From: Flavobacterium circumlabens | Lineage (GTDB): Bacteria > Bacteroidota > Bacteroidia > Flavobacteriales > Flavobacteriaceae | Direction: 5' to 3' | DNA: 64,000 nt | Assembly: GCF_004345565.1 (NCBI RefSeq) | Contig: NZ_SLWA01000003.1 | Coordinates: 558,001 to 622,000, forward strand | Part shown: positions 20,090-27,689 of the stretch, piece after piece | Numbering within the stretch: position 1 is the first letter of the stretch | How the letters are laid out: every line of letters starts with the position of its first letter | The notes under the pieces: model-generated | The model's database searches: none | Seen by the model: the letters and a program-made list of their open reading frames with translations, nothing else | What the model was told of the DNA's origin: nothing | Made by a program: the position numbers and the translations under genes

Positions 20090-20145
20090 AATTTTATATT
20101 TATTGGTAAGTATATATTAAGCATGTATGCATTGAGTGAAAGGGT

Positions 20146-22236
20146 TTAGTTCTGCCTGCAAACAATATCCTTTTTGCCACTAATTTTAATAGTTAATTTG
20201 TTCCAGTGCGCGGGCAAATTTGCTTTTTCCTGGTAAAGACCATTTTCGCCAATCGTCATCCCGGCAAAGCCAAAAATTATGGTTTGTAACATCCCTCCAT
20301 AACCGGTACAAAATACCGTTACACTCGGGCGGGGTTTTTCTGATATAAAACCAAAAGGAGCTTTTCTGTTAGGCTGATATGCTTTTTTGAAAAGTTCATA
20401 TGCTTTTTGTGTATTGCCTAAACGCGCATAAGCAGCAGCAAGCGCACTATAACTCATTGAAGGTCCATTGGGATCAATTTTTGGCTCGTAATATTGCAAA
20501 TCTTTTAGTATTTGGGCTTTGTCTGTTATATAATCTAATGGGAATGCTAATAAATTGGCATCGGCTTGCTTAATGCGCTCACCCTTATATTGTTCATATT
20601 GAAGTGTTGCTCCGTTTACATCTTTCAAAATTACAATCTTATCGTGCACTTTCTGCCAGTCTGGATTAGCTGTTTGGCCTAGTATCTTTGCGGTTTTTAT
20701 TGCTGCATCCAATACCACCTTCACTGCACCATTGGTAAACGCATTGTCGTCAATGTCTTCATGATATTCATCGGGACCAACTATATTCCTGATATGGTAA
20801 GAACCCTTTTCGTCCTTAACAGATCGAGATACCCAAAAATTGGCAATAGCATGTATCAGCGGAAATCCTTTTTGCTGAAGCCATAACTTATCATTAGTAA
20901 CTTTATAGTAATTCCAGGCAGCTATTGCAACATCGGCAGTTATATGGTGTTCATTCATGTCCAGCTTGTAGGAAATCGATGTAGACTCGTTTCCTTTCAG
21001 ATCAGATTCCCATGGAAACATGGCTCCCTGATAGCCAAACTGCGCAGCCCGTTTTTTAGCTTGGGGCAAGGTATTAAAACGAAAATCCATCATAGATTTG
21101 GCAAAAGCAGGTTGCATTGCAAGTAATGGAGGATACATCCAAAGTTCTGCGTCCCAAAAAATATGACCGCCCCAACCCGTTTCTGACAGTCCGCAGGGAG
21201 GGATGCTTAACTCAAATCCGGTTGTGATAGAGGAATACAATGAATATAACGCCAGACGCGCATCTATTTGAGCTTCATCATCTCCTTCAATTTCAATATC
21301 GCTTTTCCATAATTTAGCCCATGCAGCTTTATGGTTATCAAGAAGGTGTTGGTATCCCAGATTGTAATCCCTACCGCAGATACGCACCGCATCACTATAA
21401 GCGTCTCCGGTAATTTTAGAATGGGTAAAGGTGTTTAACGAGCAGAAAGAGTATTTTTCTCCCTTTTTAAGCTTTACTAAAAATGCAAGTTGCTGACTGG
21501 TAGCACTGTTTTTTTTGTAGTTAAGTTGTGGTGTATGACCGTTGAAGAAGAACGTATTTGCCCCTGCAACGCAATCTGTGCCTGATTCGGTTGGAAAAAC
21601 TGCAGACATTACAGGGATTTTTTCTTTTACAGTAGTGCTTAAACCATACATGTTATAATCAAGATGGCTCTTATAGATACTGAACGTTTTCTCTCGATTA
21701 GGAATATTCATTACACTTTGTACAGTAAATTCAATGTCTTCCAAAGCTTCAAACTCATATACCCCCATTGTGGCCATTGGCAGGTTTCGTAATGCCACCT
21801 GCTGTGTGCGAATATTTAATTGGTTTCCGTATGTATAGGAGGTTTCAAGACTGGCTTCTTTAAGGTTCAAACGTTGTTTCCAATTTTTTACCTCAGAACC
21901 ACATTGAAGTTCTTTGTTATTCGCAAACACGACCTTTATGTTAATAGGATTAAAGTTATTGATCAGACGTACATAATCGCTCAGAGGAGCACGGTCATCC
22001 AGTCCGTTTATCAGAACACGCTCTGCACCCAATCCAGTTTTTAAACTCCTGAATCCAATCATTCCGTTACCAAGATATGCTGGAGTATACTTGATAGTAT
22101 CGGTTGTCTCTACCATCCATAAATCTTTTATTCGAGGTTGAGAATAGACTGTTGAAAGATTTAAAAGGCTTTGTAGAAAAAATACAGTTGTTAATTTAAG
22201 TACTTGCTTAAGTGAATAGTTTTTTACTGTTATCAT
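20146..22236 (-). CDS. GH65 family alpha-glucoside enzyme, exported, hydrolase-like
   Basis: The protein has 696 residues with a signal peptide (LTTVFFLQSLLNLSTVYSQ). GH65 features are clear: LGNGMIGFRS near the N-terminus, GWGGHIFWDAELWMYPPLL, PWESDLKGNE, and NIVGPDEYHEDIDDNAFTNG with the general acid E490. Most GH65 members are cytoplasmic phosphorylases. An exported enzyme would have little phosphate donor chemistry to exploit, and this protein has a Glu (E633 in FGFISEKPRPSV) 143 residues after the acid. As I recall, the kojibiose hydrolase FjGH65A of Flavobacterium johnsoniae uses a base Glu about that distance away. I therefore infer a hydrolase for alpha-1,2- or similar glucosides. It is the first gene of a two-gene operon with GH30, with a 5' leader of about 130 nt. 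Confidence 0.85.
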   Translation of the reverse strand: MITVKNYSLKQVLKLTTVFFLQSLLNLSTVYSQPRIKDLWMVETTDTIKYTPAYLGNGMIGFRSLKTGLGAERVLINGLDDRAPLSDYVRLINNFNPINIKVVFANNKELQCGSEVKNWKQRLNLKEASLETSYTYGNQLNIRTQQVALRNLPMATMGVYEFEALEDIEFTVQSVMNIPNREKTFSIYKSHLDYNMYGLSTTVKEKIPVMSAVFPTESGTDCVAGANTFFFNGHTPQLNYKKNSATSQQLAFLVKLKKGEKYSFCSLNTFTHSKITGDAYSDAVRICGRDYNLGYQHLLDNHKAAWAKLWKSDIEIEGDDEAQIDARLALYSLYSSITTGFELSIPPCGLSETGWGGHIFWDAELWMYPPLLAMQPAFAKSMMDFRFNTLPQAKKRAAQFGYQGAMFPWESDLKGNESTSISYKLDMNEHHITADVAIAAWNYYKVTNDKLWLQQKGFPLIHAIANFWVSRSVKDEKGSYHIRNIVGPDEYHEDIDDNAFTNGAVKVVLDAAIKTAKILGQTANPDWQKVHDKIVILKDVNGATLQYEQYKGERIKQADANLLAFPLDYITDKAQILKDLQYYEPKIDPNGPSMSYSALAAAYARLGNTQKAYELFKKAYQPNRKAPFGFISEKPRPSVTVFCTGYGGMLQTIIFGFAGMTIGENGLYQEKANLPAHWNKLTIKISGKKDIVCRQN

Positions 22237-22371
22237 TGTTTACTTATGTGTATAAATTTATTTACTAATTAAAATGGTTTATAGTTAAGTGGTAGTTGTA
22301 AAGGAGAATTTTTATTTCAATGCCAGCCCGGATATTGACTTTTTAGCATTATGTTAATCATTTTTTTGCTA

Positions 22372-22436
22372 CAAATGTATTATCGTAAAAGTTGTAGGGA
22401 TAGAATGCATCGCTCAATAAATAGAAAAAAATGTTC
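22372..22436 (-). promoter_or_regulatory. Operator-promoter element, copy A (for the GH65-GH30 operon)
   Basis: Read on the minus strand: a degenerate distal half-site GAACATT (22430-22436), the 14-bp spacer TTTTTCTATTTATT, the proximal half-site GAGCGAT (22409-22415), 29 bp, then the -7 box TACATTTG (22372-22379). Half-site starts are 21 bp apart, two helical turns. From the proximal site to the -7 box it differs from copy C at only 7 of 44 positions. No good -33 box is present, as expected for an activator-dependent promoter. Confidence 0.82.
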
Positions 22437-22925
22437 ATTCTGTGCGTACTTCAATAATATTGATTTACAATTAAAAAAAAGTATATTAAATTGTAACCAC
22501 CACTATAAGAATATTGATTGTATTATTAATTAAGAAGTAGCTAACCGAAACTACATCAAATAATATTCAACACGCTCATGCCTTTTTTGATAAATTTCTA
22601 GTAAAATCTTTGAGCCAAGCCTTAAGTTTTAATACCTGCTGACCAGATCATTTATTGCATTTAAAATTTTCGAAATAAGAGTTTTAGAATTTGATCAACT
22701 TCACTTTATAAAATTGACCTTATATAAAAAATCAAACATAGAGAAAATCAGGCTTTATACTTGGGAGGGAAAATTTTTAACCTAACCATTTATCTATACT
22801 TTCTGAGCGGTTACTTATATGAGACCAATACGGCTGTAGAATATGTCATCATTAAAAGCTTAATTTACCGATTAAGTCGTAATTCTTTAATTAAGTATTG
22901 TTTAGCAATGATTAGTTAGTATCAT
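22437..22925. other. AT-rich divergent intergenic region
   Basis: This region separates the back-to-back promoter copies A and B. I see no intact gene. A short minus-strand stretch around 22575-22640 reads LKAWLKDFTRNLSKKA, which could be a protein fragment but is not recognised. A small open frame at 22351-22533 overlaps promoter copy A and is treated as chance. Confidence 0.5.
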
Positions 22926-22990
22926 GAGCGATTTTTTCTATTTATTGAGCGATGTATCCTATAACTCTTAATCTATCGATAATATATTTG
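22926..22990 (+). promoter_or_regulatory. Operator-promoter element, copy B (for the GH10-GH105 operon)
   Basis: Two exact GAGCGAT half-sites at 22926-22932 and 22947-22953 have starts 21 bp apart and the same 14-bp spacer as copy A. The -7 box TATATTTG lies at 22983-22990, again 29 bp after the proximal half-site. The segment between operator and -7 box is less similar to A and C, so the conserved parts are the half-sites, their spacing and the -7 distance. The next intact gene, GH10, begins 337 bp downstream behind a leader with gene remnants. Confidence 0.82.
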
Positions 22991-23326
22991 GTGTCTCAAA
23001 ATTGTTTTTACATAATTCTATAATAATTAACTAAATATAAAAAATGAATAACAAATTTCTATTCTGGATTTATGTATCACTCCGGTATCCGCAAAAGCAA
23101 AATTTGGTGCAGGAAACCTAGTGGTTTCGAAATTTATATATCATTTGGATAAAACTATAGTTACCTTTATTTACGTGCCTTTCAAATGTTTGAACATCAG
23201 CAGAATGAAAATCATAAATAGTCCCTAAATCAGAATTTAACGTAGCTAAATTATAGAAATCTCCAAGCCGACTGCGATGAGTACAAAATATTTAATGAAA
23301 AAATAATTATAAAATAAAACATAGTA
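22991..23326. other. Leader of the GH10 operon with apparent gene remnants on both strands
   Basis: At 23044 an ATG opens MNNKFLFWIYVS. A shifted frame then reads ITPVSAKAKFGAGNLVVSKF, which looks like the end of a signal peptide and the beginning of a secreted protein; it is broken by a frameshift and a stop. On the opposite strand, about 23132-23275, a 48-residue open stretch contains RLGDFYNLATLNSDLGTIYD and DFHSADVQTFERHVNKG, which has protein-like composition but is not recognised. One plausible reading is that the original first gene after promoter B was lost here. Confidence 0.35.
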
Positions 23327-25120
23327 ATGAAATTTAGAATACTTATAATAAGCTTATTTTTTAGCGCCAGCTATATGCTTTCTGCTCAGGAATATCAGCC
23401 GCTGAATCAATCACTAAGTGCACTTGCACCATCAAATATTTTTCCGGCAGACGCTACTAAAAGTTTTAGTTTTACCGATACCAGTAATGGAACTAAACCA
23501 GCCACATTTGAGGTCAATAGTAATAAGAACTCACCTGTATTTGTAGCAGAAGTTTTTTCAACTGCAAAATCACATTTCAATATACAAGCAAGATGGAAAA
23601 GTAACGGAAAAATTAAGAAAGGAGCTGTTTTAATGGCGCGAATGTCCATGCGTGCTGTGTATGCTAAACAGGAATCAGGGGAATCGAATGTTAATTTTTA
23701 CATAGATTCGAAAAATGGTAGCAGAAGTGTCGCCATATTTCTGGCAGCGGGTCCAGAATGGAAAAGTTACAATATTCCTTTTACTGTTAATGCGGATATA
23801 CCTGATGGGGAAGCTTTAATCGGTATTACATTTGGCGCACTTGCTCAAAAAGTTGAAATAACTAATATTGAAGTTTTGAATTTTGAAAATAAAACAACAT
23901 TAGAAAAGTTACCGATTACCCGATTTACCTATTTAGGGCGTGAAGAAAATGCGGCATGGAGAATAGCTGCTCTTAAAAGGATTGAAGAAATTAGAACAAC
24001 ACCACTTAATATTCAAGTTGTGAGTGCAGACGGTAAACCCGTAAAAGGGGCAAAAGTAGAAGCCCGACTTGTACAGTCTGATTTTATTTGGGGAACGGCT
24101 GCCAAAGAAGATTTACTTGCAGAAGATTTACCAAACTCAGTTAAATATAAACAGACTTTAAAAGAATTTTTCAATACAGCTGTCGTTGAAAATGGTTTTA
24201 AGTGTCTTCGCTGGGATTCGCCTTTGCAACCTCAAACTAAACGTGCTTTTGAATGGCTGGAAAAAGAAGGACTGCGTCAGCGAGGTCATAATTTGGTTTG
24301 GATGGGTTGGAAATTCAATGATCCAAAAGTGAAAGAGTTGGCTTTGACAGATACTGCGGCTTTTGAAGCTTATATTATCAAAAATATTAAAGAAAAAATG
24401 GCTTACACCAAAGGTCGTGTTATTGCTTTGGATGTAATTAATGAATACAATCATGAGCAGGATTTTTTAAAATACTTACCAAAAGATATTGCCATAAAGT
24501 TTTATAAACTGGCAAAAGAACTCGATCCAAAAGCGCAACTTTTTATGAATGAGTACGCAATGCTCAACAGTATCGAGAGTCCACGTAATATTAAAACCTA
24601 TCTCGATACTATTGCAACAATGCGTGCAAAAGGTGCGCCGATAGATGCCATTGGTATTCAAGGACATGTGGGACGCCAGCCCCGAAATCCGGCTCAGGTA
24701 ATTACCGATTTGGATATGTTTAATTCTACTGGTTTGCCAGTACAAATTACCGAATTTGACGTGAATACTCCCGACGAAGAATTGCAGGCCGATTATACAC
24801 GTGACTTTTTGATAGCTTGTTACAGTCATCCTACTGTTAGCGGTTTTGTTAAATGGGGATTTTGGCAAAATGCACATTGGAAACCTGATGCCGCTATGTT
24901 TCGCACCGATTGGACAGCTAAGCCAAGTGCCGCTATATGGCGGGAATGGGTATTAGGAAAGTGGAAAACATCGCTGTCAGAAACTACTACCCAAATAGGT
25001 AAAGTTGAATCACGTGGGCATTTTGGCAAATATGAAATCACTGTAACCAAAGGAAAAAAAACTAAGAACGTAATTTACCAGTTGTCGAAAAATGCTGAAC
25101 CAATTGTTGTGAAATTATAA
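23327..25120 (+). CDS. GH10 family glycoside hydrolase with N-terminal CBM-like domain, exported
   Basis: The 597-residue protein has a signal peptide (FRILIISLFFSASYMLSAQ), a beta-sandwich of about 170 residues that resembles a carbohydrate-binding module, and a GH10 TIM barrel from about residue 225. Catalytic residues are E373 in ALDVINEYNHE (acid/base) and E476 in VQITEFDVN (nucleophile). GH10 enzymes are retaining endo-beta-1,4-xylanases or related endo-glycanases. The barrel motif is INEYNHE rather than the usual VNEA, and the DFIWGTAAKEDLL region is typical of divergent non-classical members, so xylanase activity should not be assumed. It is the first intact gene after promoter B and is followed by GH105 after about 80 bp. 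Confidence 0.88.
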   Translation: MKFRILIISLFFSASYMLSAQEYQPLNQSLSALAPSNIFPADATKSFSFTDTSNGTKPATFEVNSNKNSPVFVAEVFSTAKSHFNIQARWKSNGKIKKGAVLMARMSMRAVYAKQESGESNVNFYIDSKNGSRSVAIFLAAGPEWKSYNIPFTVNADIPDGEALIGITFGALAQKVEITNIEVLNFENKTTLEKLPITRFTYLGREENAAWRIAALKRIEEIRTTPLNIQVVSADGKPVKGAKVEARLVQSDFIWGTAAKEDLLAEDLPNSVKYKQTLKEFFNTAVVENGFKCLRWDSPLQPQTKRAFEWLEKEGLRQRGHNLVWMGWKFNDPKVKELALTDTAAFEAYIIKNIKEKMAYTKGRVIALDVINEYNHEQDFLKYLPKDIAIKFYKLAKELDPKAQLFMNEYAMLNSIESPRNIKTYLDTIATMRAKGAPIDAIGIQGHVGRQPRNPAQVITDLDMFNSTGLPVQITEFDVNTPDEELQADYTRDFLIACYSHPTVSGFVKWGFWQNAHWKPDAAMFRTDWTAKPSAAIWREWVLGKWKTSLSETTTQIGKVESRGHFGKYEITVTKGKKTKNVIYQLSKNAEPIVVKL

Positions 25121-25197
25121 ATTGGGAACATAATACACTTCGATTGAAGGACAGGTTGTAATTAAATTTAATGATAAATATAAATAGTATAAAATAT

Positions 25198-26337
25198 ATG
25201 AAACGTCAATTCACTTTCTTATCTGTGTTATTTTTGATAAGCATAAGCCTATTTGCTTCAAACAATACAGAAAATAAAAAAAAGTATTATAACCCAAAAC
25301 AAATATTAGCAACAGTTGAAAAAGTAGCCGATTGGCAACTTAATTCTTGGAAAAAAGACGGTATGATTTATCCAAAATGGGACTGGACAAATGCGGCAGG
25401 GTATGTTGGTATGTATCATTTGGGTACTATTAGCAAAAAATCAGATTATCATGATATTTTATTGTCGATAAGCAAAGAATTGGATTGGAACACGGGTCCT
25501 GAACGATTTTATGCCGATGATTATTGCATAGGTTATACGTATTCAAAGCTTTCGTTAAAACATAAAGACCCGAAAATGATAACTCGATTTCGGTTGTTGG
25601 CAGATAGTATTGTAGCGCAACCACATACTGAATCATTAGAGTGGAAAAATGAAATTAATCATAGAGAATGGGCTTGGTGCGATGCATTGTTTATGGCGCC
25701 TCCAGCGCTATCGATGTTATCTATCGCTACTAAAGACCCGAAATATTTGGAGATTACTGATAAACTTTGGTGGAAAACGTATGATTATTTGTATGATAAA
25801 GAGGAGCATTTGTACTACAGAGATGGAAGTAATTTTACCAAACGTGAAGCAAACGGACAAAAAGTGTTTTGGTCTCGTGGTAATGGCTGGGTTATGGCAG
25901 GTTTAGTTTTATTGCTTGATAATATGCCAAAGAATTATTCAACTCGCGCCAAATATATTTCACTTTACAAAGAAATGGCGGCAAAAATGGCTTCCATTCA
26001 ACAGCCCGATGGAAGTTGGCATACTTCTTTGTTAGATCCTGAGCGTTTTGATGTGATTGAAACAAGTGGGACTGGGTTTTATACTTATGCAATATTGTGG
26101 GGATTAAACAATGGTACATTAGATAAGGCAACCTATTTGCCTGTAGCATTAAAAGCTTGGAAAGCATTAGAATCTGCCATACAGCCTAATGGAATGTTAG
26201 GATATGTGCAGCCAATCGGTTGGCAGCCTGCAGCGGCAACTCAAAGTAGCACGGCAATTTTTGGCGTTGGAGCTTTTTTGCTCGCTGGAACAGAGATGTA
26301 TAAATACACAAAAAAATCAAAAATAGCTAAAAATTAG
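25198..26337 (+). CDS. GH105 family unsaturated uronyl hydrolase, exported
   Basis: I chose the ATG at 25198, where the signal peptide MKRQFTFLSVLFLISISLFA starts, over the in-frame ATG at 25171. The 379-residue protein is an alpha/alpha-barrel with YADDYCIGYTY (D107/D108, catalytic Asp region), REWAWCDALFMAPP, WSRGNGWVMAGL (225-236) and ETSGTGFYTYAILWG, all GH105 hallmarks. These enzymes hydrate and release the 4,5-unsaturated uronic acid left at the non-reducing end by lyases. Its presence implies a uronic-acid polymer attacked by a lyase, in line with the heparinase-like gene at 14045. The next gene starts 7 bp after its stop, so the genes are translationally close. Confidence 0.92.
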   Translation: MKRQFTFLSVLFLISISLFASNNTENKKKYYNPKQILATVEKVADWQLNSWKKDGMIYPKWDWTNAAGYVGMYHLGTISKKSDYHDILLSISKELDWNTGPERFYADDYCIGYTYSKLSLKHKDPKMITRFRLLADSIVAQPHTESLEWKNEINHREWAWCDALFMAPPALSMLSIATKDPKYLEITDKLWWKTYDYLYDKEEHLYYRDGSNFTKREANGQKVFWSRGNGWVMAGLVLLLDNMPKNYSTRAKYISLYKEMAAKMASIQQPDGSWHTSLLDPERFDVIETSGTGFYTYAILWGLNNGTLDKATYLPVALKAWKALESAIQPNGMLGYVQPIGWQPAAATQSSTAIFGVGAFLLAGTEMYKYTKKSKIAKN

Positions 26338-26344
26338 AATTGAT

Positions 26345-27631
26345 ATGAATATCGTAAGAAAAATTATTGTACTTACAATACTAATTACAGGACTCTTCAG
26401 TTCCTATACACTATTTGCTGGATCCAAAGCAAAACGACCAGTAATCTTACTTCGATCGGGCTGGCAAGTGGAAAATATCGGAGACATCGCCCATACACCT
26501 GGTTTTTTAGCTTTGACAGAAAAGTATATCCCTAAAGCAGAAGTAATCTTTTGGCCATATTATCATTATTTGCCTGAAAATGAAGTGGCAATGCTAAAAA
26601 AACGTTTTCCAAAGATGAAAATAGTGCTAGGAAAATTATCTCCAGAAGGAGTGGCATCGACTCCAGAATTGGCTGAAGCGATAAGTAAATCAGATATTCT
26701 CATTAATAACTCGGGTCCAGCAACAATAGGATGGGCAGATTTAAAAGCATACAAAAAAGCAACAGGAAAGCCAATCGGTGTTTATGGTGTTACTTATGGT
26801 TTGTATGGTATGCCGGAAAAGGAAATATTGAGCGAAACAGAATTTGTTTTTTTTAGAGATACTGTTTCTTTAGATAAGGCTAAAAAAGAGGGAATAGATG
26901 CCAAGATTATGACTTGGGGACCTGATGCCGCTTTTGCTACCGATGTAGAAGATGAAACCAAAGCTAAAGCTTTTCTAAAGGAAAATAATCTTGAAACAGG
27001 TAAATTTGTTTCTTTCATTCCCAAGCATCGGATGACTCCAGTTTGGTTACACGAACACAAAAACAAACACTTTGATGCAGATCGCAATGCACGCAATGAA
27101 GCAATGAAAGAACATGACCATGCACCAATGATTGAGGCAATAACGGCTGTAGTTCGACAAACAAATCTCAAAGTGCTGATAGTGTCCGAAGATGAAACGC
27201 AAATCTCCATAGGCAAGGATTGGATTTTTGACAAGCTTCCTGAAGATGTAAAGCCACGGGTGGTGTGGAGAAATACAGGATGGCTTACTGACGAAGCTGT
27301 AAGTATATATAAACGATCTGCCGGGCTAGTAAGCCACGAGCAACATAGCCCGATAATGTGTATTGGCCATGGAATACCTGCCCTTTTAGTTCGTTGGGAG
27401 GAGCAAAGCTCCAAAGGATATATGTGGAATACCATTGGGCTTCAAGATTGGCTATTTGATTTCGATAAAGAGGCCGACATCAAGCGCTATGTTCCGACAG
27501 TACTTGATATGGTCAAAAATCCCAAAGCCGCCAAAGCAAAAGCCAATAAGGCTAGGAAGTTTGTTCAAGAAAAACAGAAAGAAACGATGAAAGTGGTAGA
27601 AAACAGTTGTTGGGTTAATATAAAAAAATAA
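26345..27631 (+). CDS. Polysaccharide pyruvyl transferase-like protein with a signal peptide
   Basis: The protein has 428 residues and begins with an export signal (KIIVLTILITGLFSSYTLFA). The mature part follows the polysaccharide pyruvyl transferase pattern (PF04230-like): LRSGWQVENIGDIAHTPGFLAL, DILINNSGPATIGW, FFRDTVSLDKAKKEGI, TWGPDAAFATDVED and SHEQHSPIMCIGHGIPALLV. Classical family members add pyruvate ketals from phosphoenolpyruvate in the cytoplasm while capsules are built. An exported relative between a GH105 and a GH154-like gene is in a degradation context, where phosphoenolpyruvate should not be available. A role in recognising or removing a sugar substituent is an inference only. 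It is tightly placed (7 bp after GH105, 58 bp before DUF2264). Confidence 0.8.
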   Translation: MNIVRKIIVLTILITGLFSSYTLFAGSKAKRPVILLRSGWQVENIGDIAHTPGFLALTEKYIPKAEVIFWPYYHYLPENEVAMLKKRFPKMKIVLGKLSPEGVASTPELAEAISKSDILINNSGPATIGWADLKAYKKATGKPIGVYGVTYGLYGMPEKEILSETEFVFFRDTVSLDKAKKEGIDAKIMTWGPDAAFATDVEDETKAKAFLKENNLETGKFVSFIPKHRMTPVWLHEHKNKHFDADRNARNEAMKEHDHAPMIEAITAVVRQTNLKVLIVSEDETQISIGKDWIFDKLPEDVKPRVVWRNTGWLTDEAVSIYKRSAGLVSHEQHSPIMCIGHGIPALLVRWEEQSSKGYMWNTIGLQDWLFDFDKEADIKRYVPTVLDMVKNPKAAKAKANKARKFVQEKQKETMKVVENSCWVNIKK

Positions 27632-27689
27632 GGTATTATTGATTGCTTATTTTAAAAATAGCCAATCAAAGCTAAAAATCAAATAACAT

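Noticed and set aside
22351-22533. 60-codon open frame on the plus strand
   Set aside because: It runs through promoter copy A in the wrong orientation. Its Lys/Asn/Cys-rich product looks like translated AT-rich non-coding DNA.
26794-27435. 213-codon open frame on the minus strand
   Set aside because: It lies wholly inside the pyruvyl-transferase-like gene. It has Ser/Cys-rich composition with no recognisable domain and no upstream signals, so it is a shadow of the real gene.
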